A stretch of DNA of 64,000 nt from Cyprinodon diabolis (GCA_030533445.1 CM060081.1:21681111-21745110); one strand, 5' to 3'. Counted from the stretch's first letter, positions 12,101 to 27,100 are shown. The notes: generated from the letters alone by a model not told the origin. Numbers and translations are program-made.

Positions 12101-15100
12101 CCTAATTAGAGCTAATTATTATTATTTGAATTGGCTTATTATCCAATCCAGATGTTGGCTGAAGGCCTTAGAGGTTTTTTGAAGGGTATTAGTAAGTAAG
12201 CAGCATCATTGAAGACCAAGAAAAAAAAAACTGCAGACAAGTCAGGGAGGAAGTTGTGGACATTTTTAAAATGAGGGTGAAGTTTTAAAATGATACCCAG
12301 CTTTGAACATCTCGCTAAGCTCTGCTGAGTCATTTAAAAATGGTAATGGTATAGAACAGTTTATAAGTCACCAGGATATGACCCGCTTGCTAAACCAACC
12401 AATAAACACAGAGAGCTTGAATCAGAGCAGCAACCAAGGGTTCATGGTAACACTAGCTGCAAAGATTCACAGCTCAGGTGTGAGAACCTGTTGACTGAAC
12501 AACTCAGTCATTCACTCCAAAATCTGGGCCTTTGTGGGAGAGTGGCTATAAAAGCATCCAAGGCTGCAGATATTACATATCTGACTTGAAAACTTATGTT
12601 CAACTGGACTGAGCTTGAGATATTTCCCATTAAGAATGAGCAAAAATGTCCCTTTTTTCTTTCCCTTCAGTCATCCATCAGTTTTTGTTGGTCTTTTACA
12701 TTAAATCGAAATGAAATACTTTGAGGTATGCTTTTTTTATGTGGTTGACTCAAGGGGCATTTATTCTGTAGTAGTCGCTACTCACATTTACTGCTCTATT
12801 TTACTTTGTGTATCCTCAGAATACCTCCTCTTCTCCTTGTCATTTTTTTTTTTGAACATTAGAAAAAGGACCTGTCAGATTAATACATGAACCTGTCCTA
12901 CATAAGTGTATAAACTACTCAAAAACACAAAGTAAAAGTAGAAATACCTAAACCAAAAAAACTACTTTGCTAAAAGTGAAAGTCAGTGATACGAGATGTA
13001 GTAGAGTAAAAGTAAGAAAATTGTATTTTTGTACATAAATCTACTTTACTTGGGTTTAAGTATGAAAATATGTAGAATGGCATGCATCCAGCTGTCTGCA
13101 TGAGAAAACCAATTCTCTGCAAAATTACAATGAAATGCTTCTGCCCTTTTTGAAGTGCATTGTATTAAAATAACTTCCAAGAAAAAAACTAAATGTTTCA
13201 CTCCACTTTGTCACCAATAATGCAATGGTTTACAGCTACATTGGGGTTATCAGCTTTTAACACAACATTTAGCATTAAATTTAGCCCTATAAATAACTTT
13301 TTAACCCATCTAGAGAAATAAAGCAATTAACATTTCTGTTTTTAAAGGGACTTATTTAAAGAAACAAAACAAAAAAAACTGGGCAAACAATGCTATATGT
13401 TATTGCCACTGACCAGTAAAGAGTGTGGACCAGGACAGGAATAACGCAGTTCTTCCTCTCTTCTTCACATGCATATTCCATGTATTCGTTCCTTTCATGA
13501 AACATTCAGGTCAAATCATTATTTGTATTGAGTAACAATGTTTGAGTAAAGCAGTAAATTACAAATTTAATGTCTGTAATATAACAAAATATACTCTGTA
13601 AAGTATAGATCGTCAAAAAAATTACTTACTGTAAGTACTGCAATGATGTAAATGTAGTTAGTTACTATACACCGGTTCTCCTATGCATCTGTTCTCCCTA
13701 CAGGCTCTATAACGGGAGCACTGTTGGACAGCAGTTTGGTGCCAAGTGCTGCAGAGGGGACAGAATCGGCTGTGGAATATCATTTGACTCCGATGATGGA
13801 CAGATAACAGTGTTTTTTACAAAGAATGGTGAAGAAGTATGTGTCCTTTTTTTTTTTTTTACTTCCCTTTCCTTCTGCACTTACAAACCGTACGAGTTGT
13901 CCCTAAATATGTCTCATCTCCACATGTTTTAGATCGGCCGTGTTGATATCCCAGCATCCGATGACCTTTACCCCGCAGTAGGGATGCATTCATTAGGGGA
14001 AGAGGTGGTTTTGGACCTGAACGCTGAATGGAGGGTGGAGGACGATGATGGACAGATGATTGTTGATAGTCATGAAGAGGACTGGAGCCGTCTCCATGAC
14101 GTCAAAGTAACTGGCACGGTAAGTGGATGAAAACACAGCACTCCCTGAGGGGAAGGACTTAAAGGAATAGTACACCCAAAACATGATTAGCCTTCATTTT
14201 CTACTCACCCCCATGCTGAACAACACTCTGGAGTACTTTTTTGATATCTCAAATGCATCTGGAGATCTGGGAGGCTTCTTGCTGTCTGCTGACATTCAAA
14301 TAATGGAGGTCTATGGTGCCCGAGGCAGAAAGGTCCATAAAAGTCCACAAAAAACGTGTCAATATTCCTCCATACTGCTCGTCCAATGTATTCCAAGTGT
14401 CCTGAGTGGGTAGCGTCCATAATTTACTCGAAACAAAGTCATTTAGAATGTTTTTAGAGCATAAACAGTAGTGTATAGGATTTCCTAAAAGCGCGCGCCT
14501 GCGAGTTCACGACCCTACGGAAACCGCGGCAGACCAAACCAGATGAAAGTGCGCATTCAGCTCGGCAAAGAACTCATGCTCTTCCTCAACACTGAAGTCC
14601 TCAGACATTTTTCTTTCGTTGTTTCTTTCTTTGCACAGGTAAACAGCATATTTCTTCTTCTACGCTTGCATTATATAGAGCAGACGCTGAATGCGCACTT
14701 TCATCTGGTTCGGTCTGCCGCGGTTTCCGTAGGCTCGTGAACTCGCAGGCGCGCGCTTTTAGGAAATCCTATACACTACTGTTTATGCTCTAAAAACATT
14801 CTAAATGACTTTGTTTTGAGTAAATTATGGACGCTACCCACTCAGGACACTTGGAATACATTGGACAAGCAGTATGGAGGAATATTGACACGTTTTTTGT
14901 GGACTTTTATGGACCTTTCTGCCTCGGGCACCATAGACCTCCATTATTTGAACGTCAGCAGACAGCAAGAAGCCTCCCAGATCTCCAGATGCATTTGAGA
15001 TATCAAAAAAGTACTCCAGAGTGTTGTTCAGCATGGGGGTGAGTAGAAAATGAAGGCTAATCATGTTTTGGGTGTACTATTCCTTTAATTTCTCTGATGA

Positions 15101-18100
15101 GTCTCATGGTTTTTTATGAAAAAAATGTGATGTTGAATTAGAGGAAGACAAGCCTCAACATGAAGATAAAAAAGAGAATAATATATTAGCCTTTCCATTA
15201 TCAGGCTGAATGTATAATTTATGTGTTGTTTAAATGGGTAAAGTCTATTAACTATTCTGATTCTTTAAATCCAGTAATGATGTTGAAAGCCTTGCACACA
15301 CCCCAAGTCTGCATCTTAATATTTCAAAAGGCTTTATTCTAAAAAAAAAAAAAAAAAACTCAAGCTATTTCTAACATTTGAGATTTAACAAAACTAACAT
15401 TCTGTCTCTTGCAAAAGTAACCTGGACCTTTTAACCCAAGTTATAACAACACAGATTTAATGATAATGACCTGAAATGTCGGGATTTTTAGCTAAGTTGA
15501 TAATGAAATGCAATTGCTCTATTTTTAACAGCAAAAAAACCCCTCTTTAGTCTCCACTGCGACAAAACATGTAGGTTGTGAGTCGACTGTAACTGCTGCG
15601 GGTTTCATGTCGGGTTCTTCATACTTGGAGCCTTGTCTCTCTCTGACCTTACCGCTGCTAGTCTGTGGGACAGCACAGCCAACTTTATAATTTTTATATG
15701 ATACAGATTTTTGCCCAATGCGATGTCAGCACCAATTATGTATACTTTTACTAATCATCTTGCACTGTAAAATGATATAAAATGCTTGATCAAGCGATAA
15801 AACCCAGAGTGACAGCCAGCAACAATGGGTATGAGAACAACTGACCCATTTGTTATTAATCAATGGGTAACAATTTTGACATATAAGCTAATAGAAGCTG
15901 TTATATTTGCTTATTTAATTAGATGCAGCCTTATAAATATACAGATTTTTTTTTTTTATCATCAAACTAATTTCCAATATTAAATTCAGATTGGAACATC
16001 CCTACCTTCTTTTCTCATGGAGCCAGACAGTTCTCTTACACCAAACGCTTGGAATGCACTTTACCGTGCCATAGCCACGTTTCTGAAGACAATCACAATA
16101 GTGTAAACTCATCCTGAGCACCACATGGACTGGAGAGCCGTAACCCTGGCGTGGTTACAGCTGTAGGTTTTGTCACAGCCGCCATCACAGCGTAATAAGC
16201 AGGAAGAGAGGATGAGATATAAGAGAAATTAAATCACAGTATTTATCTCTGCTGCTTAAGTGTACTTACCAGAACGATGAGGTGTTTAAAATATTTTTTT
16301 AAGAATGAAGAATCTAGTAGGAACATCCTTGTGCAAAGTGTTTGTTGTGAATAGGATTGATTTTGTACTTACCAGTCAATGAGACTGATTTTTAATTTTT
16401 TTTTTGGACCGGACCAGCAGTAGGAATGCTCAAAGAATGGCCTGTCTATAGTTTAGCTGCAATAGAATGTGTTTAGTTTCGGCTGTAAACTGGACCCACC
16501 TGCTGGTCCTCTTCCTCTTTCCTGGATTTCCGGCTCAGAGTTATCCTGATTAATTCTGCCATTTTCAATGCTGTTCCAAAAATGTGACAACCTGTCAATG
16601 TAAAGTAGCAGGCGTGTGCTTAAGGATCTGCAGGTGGCGCCTCCTCAGCTTACCTCATTGTATAGCCTGAATACACTCACATGGTGGGGTTTATGCTTCT
16701 GACCAGGCCAGCTGACAGCTTTGCTAGGCCCCGGGACAACACATTTTTTCTCTTCCAATGTGGGAATAGGTTAGATACTTGGCCCTCTGAATCTGATGGC
16801 AGTTAATTTGCCATCTCTTTGCTATTAAATGGGTCATAGAATGATTATATAGGGTATTTGGTGATGGTCCTTAAGGTCTCTGAATAGGGTGTAACATTGG
16901 TTGGGCTGAAAATGGCATTTTTGCTGTTCTATGAGCCCTTATGCAAGCCTGGTTAAAACCCCCAGAATGAACTGACAGGTTTTCTTCCTTTTATGATATG
17001 CTAATGAATATTTAGATGAGCTGGGCGCTGATTGGTTGGTTCACAACGAGCAAAGCTGCTGAGAAACGACGCATCATAGCAACAAGGACTAACTCACTGA
17101 AACAGGAAATTGTTGATATGGTTGGGTGACCAGACGTCCTCTTTTTCCCAGACATGTCCTGCTATTATACCTAAAAAAATGTCCGGGGGGAATTTCAAAA
17201 TCGTCCAGGATTTTGGTCGACTACAGTACAACCCCGCCCCAAACGCTTATTTTTCTGACTAATCCAATCAGCGCATCTCTGGCAACCAGTCGCCTGGAAG
17301 GGTCGTTTAACAGAGCATCGCTTTGAACAGATACGCACAGGTTTCACAAGCAACCTCCTCCCCACACCCCGCTCTGTCTTGTTGTGCCTGTACAATCGAA
17401 GTAGTTCTAATTCACACATAGTGCACAAATTATTGTATAGCCTGCGCGCTTTCACTCGCATTAAAAAAACACAGCCTTGCATTGTCTAAAATCCGGGATA
17501 ATTTTTCCCGGAATTTCTGGGAGACTTGGGATGTCTGTTACCGGCCCCCAGACCCCCCCCCTCCTCCGGCTCAGGACGGGTGGCTCATGGCTCTCTGCTG
17601 AGGTCCGGTCCAGTCAGGGGCCCAGCAGTCGACACTTCATACCCACTGAACTATTGTTATTTATCTATGACAATGAAAACGCGGTTTTGCATTCTATGAC
17701 CCCTTTAAATGGACACAACATTCTCTCAATCAAAATCAGTAATTTTTGTTGGCCATAATGTAGGGTCATTGAAATCGACAATGTGACCTGTCTCTGAGCC
17801 ACTATGCCCCTCTCCGTCTCCTCCTCAAACACACGCGTCCCCTGCCCTGTCCCCCGAAGCTACTGTGCTGTCCTCCTTTCTCTCTGTCAACCAAGTTCCC
17901 CGCCTCAGCTAGCTCTCCACTCCATTCTGTCTTTCACCCTGTATCTGGACCTCTTCCATCTTTCTGCGATTTTTACACCAAGCTCAAGTATTTCTATAAA
18001 AGAAAATGTGTTTTCTCCCTTACACTAGCTAGTGGAGGCTATATTTTAAAATCACATTGATACACATTGCTTGTTACCAGGCTCTAAATGGGCATCATTC

Positions 18101-21100
18101 TTCTGCAATTCCATTCCTGGACCTTTTCCTGACTCATCCTCAGTTTATTTTAATATTTAATCAAAAAATCCTTCTGTGAAAACCTGACACTCTTAGTAAC
18201 TTTATAAGTTGCTGCCCGCTGTTCTCCTGGTCAAACCATTTTATGTTGAGGTAGGGGGAGTTCAAATGGCCCCTAATAAGGAAAAAATATTACATATACC
18301 TAATGCAAATATATGTATATTTAGTTACTCTAATATTAAATATTTTTCAGTGTCAACTTTGGGCCCCCCTCTGTCCTGTGCCTGGGACAAGGGACCCGTT
18401 TATCCCCCCTATCGGCAGGTATGCTTCCGACACCCAATCTTTTGGCAAAAGGGTGGTAGCGATGTTGACATTTTGATTCTTCTGACCAATAACTATTAAA
18501 ATGTCTTCAAAAAGTGTCTTGCCAAATCTTAATAAAAAACATAAAACTCAGACAGATGTTTCTGGGGAGTTGAGATAGTTCTTGCTAACATTTGGTGAGA
18601 CAGATAGAGCCCTTATACAGCTCATTCTAAAAGGAGCTCAAAATATTAAAAAAAAGGGAGGTGGTTAAATCTTATCTAAGAGTTATTTTGTGCTGAAATA
18701 TTTTAATATGTTTTATATTCCCTATAGAACTATCCTACATGTTCCAAAGGAAGCATAATTGATCCCCATTAAGCATTTTCCATATGCTTTAAATGGGGTT
18801 AAGTCAGGGAAATGCAATGTTAGTTTGCTTTATCTTTTCCACAAGAAGTGTTGGGGTCATTTCTGGGCTTACTGTCCTGTTGAAACATGAGGTTGTGATT
18901 TCAAACATCTTGCTTCTTAGAGAGAAGCTAAAACATTTTGAGATATTCATGATTTATTCCCACTACAGTGGTTGATGCGCACAGTTGACAGTCACTGTAG
19001 TGCGCTTAGGTTTAAAACCCCACCTTTTGTCCTTTTAAAAAAAGCAGTGCAAATTATTTTCTTTTCTGATTGTGAATGTTAGTACTAATCAGTTTCTGGT
19101 TTTCCAGGTGGGCAAATAAAAATTTTGTTTTTTACTTGAAGCTGTCTTTTTTCTTTTTTTTTGTAACAAGGGCTTTACTCTTTATTGGCTTCTTCTCAGT
19201 CCACATTTACCATTGGAAACAGGCTTTCTGCTGCTAATGAGACTTTGGATACATTCACACTGCAGCCTGAAATGACCAAAATCAATTGGGTTTTTTTTCC
19301 CCCTATGCAACCTGTATCATCTGATCTTTTCATGACAGTCTACAGATAGATAAATAGATAGTTTATTAATCCCTGATAGGGGAAATTCACCTGTCCGATA
19401 GCAAAGATAGCAGTCATCCAATCTGAGCGTCAATAATACTCAACAAACGTCACTATTCTGCTTCCTGCAACATAGAAGCAGGAAGAAAATCAATAATTGT
19501 TGACGATAATCTGGAGAACAGTCTTTATTTTTGTTCTTCTTAAAATAATGGCGTTGTTAATGGTTGGAAAAGAAATGAACAGTCGGTAGATGTGCTCCAG
19601 CACTACCATCCACGATTACATCCGTAAAAACAGAGCATGCTTGCTACTTGTGATGTCATTGCGTCCTCTACTGCTCATGCAGGACAGTTAAGTATGAATG
19701 CACTTCGAACAGGAGACATTGGATGATTAAATCTTATTTATCTGTTTTCTTTAGTAATACTTTCTTTTAACTTTAAATACTAACATTCAGCAACTATTTG
19801 GAAGTGTTCAATTAAAGGAAGCACCAACAGTTGCTATAAATGTCTTCACACAGAGAGATTATCACTTATAAAAGCCTTCTAGAAATAATTAAACCTTTGA
19901 ATAATCTGACCTGCCCCAGATTGTTTATCAATCCTCAACCACAAACATGCTTAAGGCTCATTTCTGCTCAGAAAACAGGTCGTCTGAGTGTGTGTGTGTG
20001 TCGCAGTTATTGCAGATATGCCCCCGCCCCTTCCTCAGACACTCTGCAGCACCTCTCCAAAATTGTGGGTGACCTCAGACAGTGCTGCAGACATGAGGCC
20101 TTTGATTGGTCAAATCTACATCCGTTCTACACTATGAGTATTTCCTGTTCGGTACCTTACTGGCTTTTTTTGTTTTTATGATTGCCATTGCAGAAAACGA
20201 ATCTTGAAGTTGGACCAGCTAGAAGAAGGTGTGCAAGAACGCTGGGACCCTTTTTCCACCTGGGTCCCCGCTCCTTTTCACCCTCATGTCCCTCCGTTGT
20301 CACACAAACTTGCCCCCACTTCCTCACCACCTCGGCCGTATCTAGACCCACAGCTAGTTCGTGATCGTCCCTCTTGCGTTGTGATGTGCAGACAACGCTT
20401 CAATATTGGGCATAAATCAAAAATATCTGCGTCATACCTGCAACAAGCTCACTGCAACACACTGCTGCGGGAGCATAACCAGCCCTTTAGATTGGAAGGC
20501 AACCCTGGATAGGTGTTGAAACGTCTTTAAAAAAACTGAGCAGAAGTCTGGTTGTTTTTCAATTTTAGCTTGTTTGTGGTTGCCATGACCCGGATGACTG
20601 AGAATTTACACAGGCATCTTATCAGTCATCAGTTTTTGAGAACGGAGCAAACATGCTGCTGCTTATTCTACCTACAAGTCAGATTGTTGCTTAGAAACGC
20701 ATCAAATTTAGTTTCAGAGCTTAACAACAGTGAAACTGTCATATATTAGATGGGCTTCAGATAATACCAGTGATACCAATCAGAGCTCTACTTTTTTCTT
20801 TAATCTCACAGTTGGGGTGTCACTGCTGCTGCAGTGTGCAGAGATCCCCGGATCACAGCAGCGGATCTATAGGAGGAGAAGCAACACTGAGTCTATAATA
20901 ATAAATGCACTCGGATCAAGCAGGCTAATATCAGGCCTTTGGAACAGATCTAACAAATCCCCAGAATCAAACCAGCTTAAGATGAGATTAGGTTTTAAAC
21001 CTTAGAACACAGCTCAATGCAGTGCATGGTGGTGATAATATTATGCTGTGGGGCTGTTTTGCTGCTGGAAATACTGGTGAATAGCAAAAGATAGGTGTAA

Positions 21101-24100
21101 TTATGTAGGAGAAACGTGTTCTCAGCTTATGTTTTTCAACAGGAAAATGAATCTATAATAGTTCCCTTATCTCTACAGAAATATTTTATTTAATGTCATC
21201 ATAGGCTCTTGGAGGAGCAAATGCTTCCTAGCAGGCTGTTGGAAGCGAACAGTTAGTTCAACGTCTGCCTCGTCAGTTTGCCTCTTTAAGTTAAAATGTT
21301 AATTCGTCTGGAAAATTACGCAGCTATGAAATGTGTAAAGCAGAAAAAATACAATATGTTTAATCTTACTGTACAAATGACACAAATAAAGGTTTTCTCT
21401 GTTCTTAAGAGAGCTAGACCGTACCGACACCTTCAAGCTGCCAAAAGGCTCCATCAGTGCATCTTCACTTAGAAAGACAGATGTTGTTCAACAGGAACAG
21501 CAACAGTTAGTGTCTGTATACGGCATGTTGTTTTTTCCTACAGACAGGAATTGTTTTTAATTTAGAGTTGATTTAACTTGCTAATACCTTATTTATACTA
21601 ACCTTTTGAAACTGTGCCGAGAACGGTCCGAGCACAGTAATCGAGATAACTGTTGAGTGTAAATGGAACGCAACTGAACTAGACTGTCCCAGAAACAACC
21701 GAACCATGCTAAACGAGTATTAATTCAACAGTACCCCTATTTACACTATCCCGCTGGAACCCATCTGTGCCAAGTTCAGACTGAGCTTGGATCAGTTAAC
21801 CGTGCTGAGCTCTGTTCCTTACGAGCGTTTACACATCACGCTAGCACTACTGCTAGTATCAAGCAAATCAACATGGCGGTGCCCGTAACATTTACGGAGT
21901 TTGGTTATAATTGTGATATTTCGTTATTTGCTGAGAGTCAGGCAAAGAAGGCAACCTTTGATGAATTTACTTGACAGAGTATGGGAAGTGGATACGACAA
22001 ATTATAGTCTAATCAGGGCTTACAGACACATGAAACATTGGCAGACTTAGAGGTTCATTACATTGCTAAGCAGAATCATCATTGCAAAATAGTGTGGCAT
22101 GTTAGGGAAACTAGTATTTTTATGAATGTCTGAAATTTCATGATTATGGAGGCTGAATATAAGGAGATAATTAGTTCTCCTCATGCTCTCTTTGTTATGA
22201 GAACTGAGCCAGAACTGAACCGTGCAGAGCCCTAGTGTTGGACTACCACTAGTTTAGCGTGGTTTGGTTGTGTCTGGCATAGTTCGGTTCGGTTCAGTTT
22301 GCGTGCCATTTACACTCAACAGTTATCTTGGTTACTGTGCTTGGACCGATCTCAGCATGGTTTAATAGTATAAATGGGGTAATTAGGGTTAGGAGCGGTT
22401 CTGTTGTGGCTCAGTTTTCTGATATCAGAAAATGCATGAGCAGACCGCCTCATCTCCTATTTCCTGGCTTTTCCGGCATGTCCAGCTTTGCAATTCACAC
22501 GTCTCTTCACAACACAAGCTTTTTCTCAGCCTACTAACAATAAATGTCACCAAAAGGGCGGGGTTTGACCTGGGATGATGCCGAGACCTAGAAGGATGCC
22601 TTCTTCACCTTACATTCCACAATTGATGAAATCTCACTAATATAATGTGAATGTTACAGGCGAGCCATTTTTGTTTGCGTAATTCCCGCCTTGAGAGCTG
22701 TAGATTCGTGGACCGCCAATAGGAGATGAGGAACCGTGCTAGCGTGATGTGCAAGCGTTTGAAGGAACCAAACTCGGTACAGTTAACAGATCCAAGCTTG
22801 GTCCGAACTCGGCATGGATCGGTTTCAGAGGGGTAGTGTAAATGGGGCCTGATTTCAGCTAAAGCAGGAGGTTTGACTAGCTGTCATCCTCCATAACTCT
22901 TGAAGATTTATTTGATTTCACAAAAAAAGATAAAATATTTCTGCTTCACGGAGGTGAACTGTTATATTTGTAATTTTAATCGGTAAAATCTGTTGCCTTT
23001 TAACAAACTTTACTGTCCCACAAAAGTCATCTTCAGGGTTTCTTTCGTTTTCTTTTTAAATTGAAATAAATGTGTTAATGATCTGTTTGTAAGTTATAGG
23101 TTTTACTTGATGTTTGTCTACATTTGTCGCCTATGCACAGCTGCTGGAGTACACGGGGAAAGGAAAGAGCATTATAGATGTAGGCTTGGCTCAGGCCCGT
23201 CGACCTCTCAACCCTCGCTTCCACTACTTTGAGCTGGAGATCACAGATGCTGGAGAGAAGTGTTACATCGCCCTGGGGCTGGCACGCAGGGTAAGAGCCT
23301 CTGCTTTTTAGCCAACAATGGCCTGAATAAATTGTTCAAATATAACAGCATGCTTTTAAAAAATCAGTATATTGTGAAAAAAAGCTAACCCCTCTTGTTA
23401 TTCAAGAAAACTCCTTATATAAGAGGAAACTTAGTTTTTTAGATTAATAATGTGTTAGTATATCAATAAGATATATCAAATGATTAATGCATAACTTGCA
23501 TCCTTACTCCACTTTGTTCCTCAAACACCTCAGCATCCTTCTCACTCATATGCACCTCTGCTGTCAGTGTTTCCAGTGTAAATGATGGACGACCGAAGGA
23601 GGAAAAGCTAACAACTGAATAAATATTGGCTCATATTAGCCCCATGTCTGTTTTTCCATCAAAAAGCTGTTTCTTTCATTTACATGTTGAATCACCATGC
23701 AGGGATTGATGGTTCAAAATGGCAACGTTGGCAAAGACATGAGATCTGATTGTCGATTTATTTCCTTGTGTTTAATAAAGAATAAATGGGGGGGGGGGAG
23801 GAGAAAACATTAGATGCGTGTATCATTTTTCCACTTATAAAATGGTGTTAAGTGATGTTTATTGTGGAAATAAGCCTTTTTGAATGTTTGCAGTCATTCA
23901 TATCAAATGAAATCATCGTTTACATTGAGCACATCCTGTTATAACATAAATAAAATGCTGAAGTAATAGCTGAGGTGGGGAGTTAACAGTGTCAGGTGTT
24001 TGTGTGTGCGTATAGGAAGGTTATGAAATGGGATGTTGCTGCATGCTTTCGCTTGCTGTTCTCAACTGTTTGGCTCTGATTCAGCATCAGTCATCAGAGC

Positions 24101-27100
24101 CACGGCGCTTCTCTGCCACCACAGCCTGGGAGATGATGAATTATGGCCACAGACGCTGCCGGAGCGAAGATCACCACGTCTCCTCTGCTGTTAGTTACTC
24201 TGTGCAGGCTTGTTCTACCCTCAGGTCAGACGGTGTAGAGAATGGGGCTCTGTCATTGGGCCGATTATTTTCCAGGAATTGTTTTTCTTGCCGTGTCTGT
24301 GGTTAGTTGAGGAATTATAAATCCATCAGATGGTGATTCCTTACTGCTTCTCCTGTAATGCGCTTCAGTCTGCTGATGGGAAGCATTACCTCCTGCTGTA
24401 AAAATCAAAACAATGGCATCTTTTTTACTTGCAGAGTAACATGAGCTTAGTGGTTTTGGGAATACATGAGCAATTGTTTATAGTGGATTCCTTTTACCTT
24501 TTCGTCCATAATGGGAAAGTGTCAGTGGGTCTCATTTTATTTTGTTGAAATCACTCTTACCCCTTATGACTGAGCCTTTTTTTTTCCAAAGGTGTTTTTG
24601 ACACTGAATTTGTCCATTCTTTCTTATTCTCTGTCTTTTTGTTGAACCATGACCTTAACTGGGCTGACCGAGTTCTGCGATGATCTGGATATTGTTTAGA
24701 TTTTTTGAAACTTCTTAAATGAGTCATTTATGCGCACTTGTAGTTTTAATAGCTCAGCTACTCCTGATGGCGTTCATCACTTCTCTTTTTTTCTCCGTCA
24801 TTGACAGTGATTGGGTTTCTCATTTCTTCTTAAAGGTTCTTTAGATTGGGACGTGATGGGTTTCTATTTAAGATCTGCACACAGCAGAGCAGGAGTATCC
24901 TGTAAAGAGAACATTTGAATAACCGATTGCATATTATGCTGCTCTTGTAGTGTACCTGGAACTGATGTTTGGATTTTTCTCTTTCACATCTCTCTTCTCT
25001 CTCTTGCCCACTTCAACAAAACAAAGCAGTCATTAATATGTTTTAACAGGGTCTCCTTGCTTCTATGAACAGAAGGTGTGTTTGTCATCTCTCAAACTCT
25101 GTTGGTGTTCTGGCACATGAAACCCATCCTCAGCTCCATCCATGTCCTAAAAGGTCCGCTGTTGATTGGCTTTCCTGTTTGTATGAAAACAGAACAAAGC
25201 TTCATATAAGAAGCAAGGAACTGGAACCAGCTTAGTTGGTATCACTGCCTCCAATGTATTTAGTATCACTCAAGGATTCCGTTTTCCATTTATTTATTTT
25301 TTTTTGTATCCGTTTCACTGTTTGGACCAGTTTATGATCAAAGTTTAATGATTATGACCTCTGATCGACCAACAATATCGCTTCTTCTAGCGGTGGCTTC
25401 TTGCTATGAATTTCACTGGATTAAACCAGTAAAATACATGTAGGATGCTGGATTGAACCTGAATGACCCCTTACTGCTTAGAAGCAATAAACATGTTGAA
25501 TGATGATACAGTTTTTTTTCTGTTTAAGCAATAAGTAATCTCCAAAGGGTTTAAGAGCTTGACTTGGTTAAACAAGACACTTTGGATATTTTGTTCTATG
25601 GATTTCTTTTTCTTAAGCCAATTTGTCTTTTGATTTGCAGGACTACCCAAAGGACAAACATCCAGGCTGGAACAAAGGGTCCATAGCTTATCATGCAGGT
25701 GAATCATGTCCGATCTGTCTGTTCATGTTCTATATATTCTTGACTTAACTGCAGTTTCAATAGCACTACCAGTGAAACTCAATTCTCACTTTCTGAAAGG
25801 TATGAAATCACACAGAAAGCGCTCTTGCACAAGAGAAGAACAAAAAGCAGAGATTGAAGTGTTTTGGATGACGGCACAGGCCGTTGCCTGGTTAGCAGTA
25901 GGATGGATGTAAACATTGTTAAGAGGACATGTGAAAACTAGCTCCATAATGGCCAGGGTGTGGGCAGCAGGTCAGTCAGCTCTTTTCCTAAGGCCTTTGA
26001 TTGATTCCTGTTTACCCGGACTGTTGACGACAGCGATGCCACTTCACTGGAAGGAAAACTATGAAGGTTCCTTTTTTTAAGACAATTTAAGTGACAAAGT
26101 AGAGCTCAAAACATGATCTATGATCTACTTTCAAATATTTCTGAGCAGCAGACTCCAGCATCCTGGCGGGTGAAGGTTCTAGAAATCCAGGCTGCCAAGA
26201 TTTCCTGCTGCCTAAAGTCAACATAAAGCATTTTTTTCGGTTTGTGATTAAAATCTCCAAGTAGCAGATTATAAAATAGAATATTTTTAGGTTTTTACAT
26301 TAACTTTATGTAGGTATAAAATGTTTTCACTGAAATTTAGGAAGAAAATATTTTAATTGAGTGGTATTGATGATTAGAGGACTTTTTATTTATAGATTAA
26401 AAAAAAACATTTTCCTAAATTTCTTTTATTCCAGTACAGTTCAACCTCTTTATACATGTTCAAGGTGCGCATCCACCTTAGACTCATTTAGAGCAGACGT
26501 CCCTGACCCACAGAAACCCGTTTGGTGCTTCAAGGCATGGTTCCAGTTGTTTTCTTCCATTTAATTTAAAAGCCAATAAAGTTGTTTGATGTGAAGTAAG
26601 CAAACCACAATGTATTTCGGGTAATTTCAATATTCATATCCTGACTGTATGGATGGAAGTCAGATATCTCAGTTTTTTTCTCATCAGTACTCACTGAGTT
26701 TGGCACTATGAGTTTAACGGCTTCCTTGTTGACTGCAGATGATGGGAAGTTGTTCCACGGCAGCGGGGTCGGGGACCCCTTTGGGCCACGCTGCTTTGAG
26801 GGAGACATTATGGGCTGTGGGATCATGTTTCCACGTGATTTCAACATCGATGGCGGAGGTGAGGGTTTTGTCTCCTATTCTACACCACCTTGATCATCCA
26901 CATGTTGGCTTGCTCCTCCTGATGGGGATCTTACAGATGATTAGGGATAGGAATCGAAAACCGGTTCCTGTTCAGAATCGGTTCCATGTGTTCAAATTCC
27001 ATGGCACCGTTTGGCAGCTCGCTTAATGTTCCTCTTAACGGTTCCAGGCAGCACCAGAGACTAACGCTGGGAGACAACCTACGTCACGATTTTTGCACAA

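Noticed and set aside
14183..15064. Two almost identical 76-codon proteins facing each other
   Set aside because: They are the two arms of the palindromic MITE read inward; no family resemblance.
24028..24306. 92-codon frame in spryd3 intron 7
   Set aside because: No domain and no fit to spryd3 phases; spryd3 coding sequence is complete without it.
26937..26944. Upstream acceptor as the true start of spryd3 coding exon 9
   Set aside because: It would give two codons and then TAG from the transposon end, removing the rest of SPRY 2; the downstream copy keeps the conserved frame.
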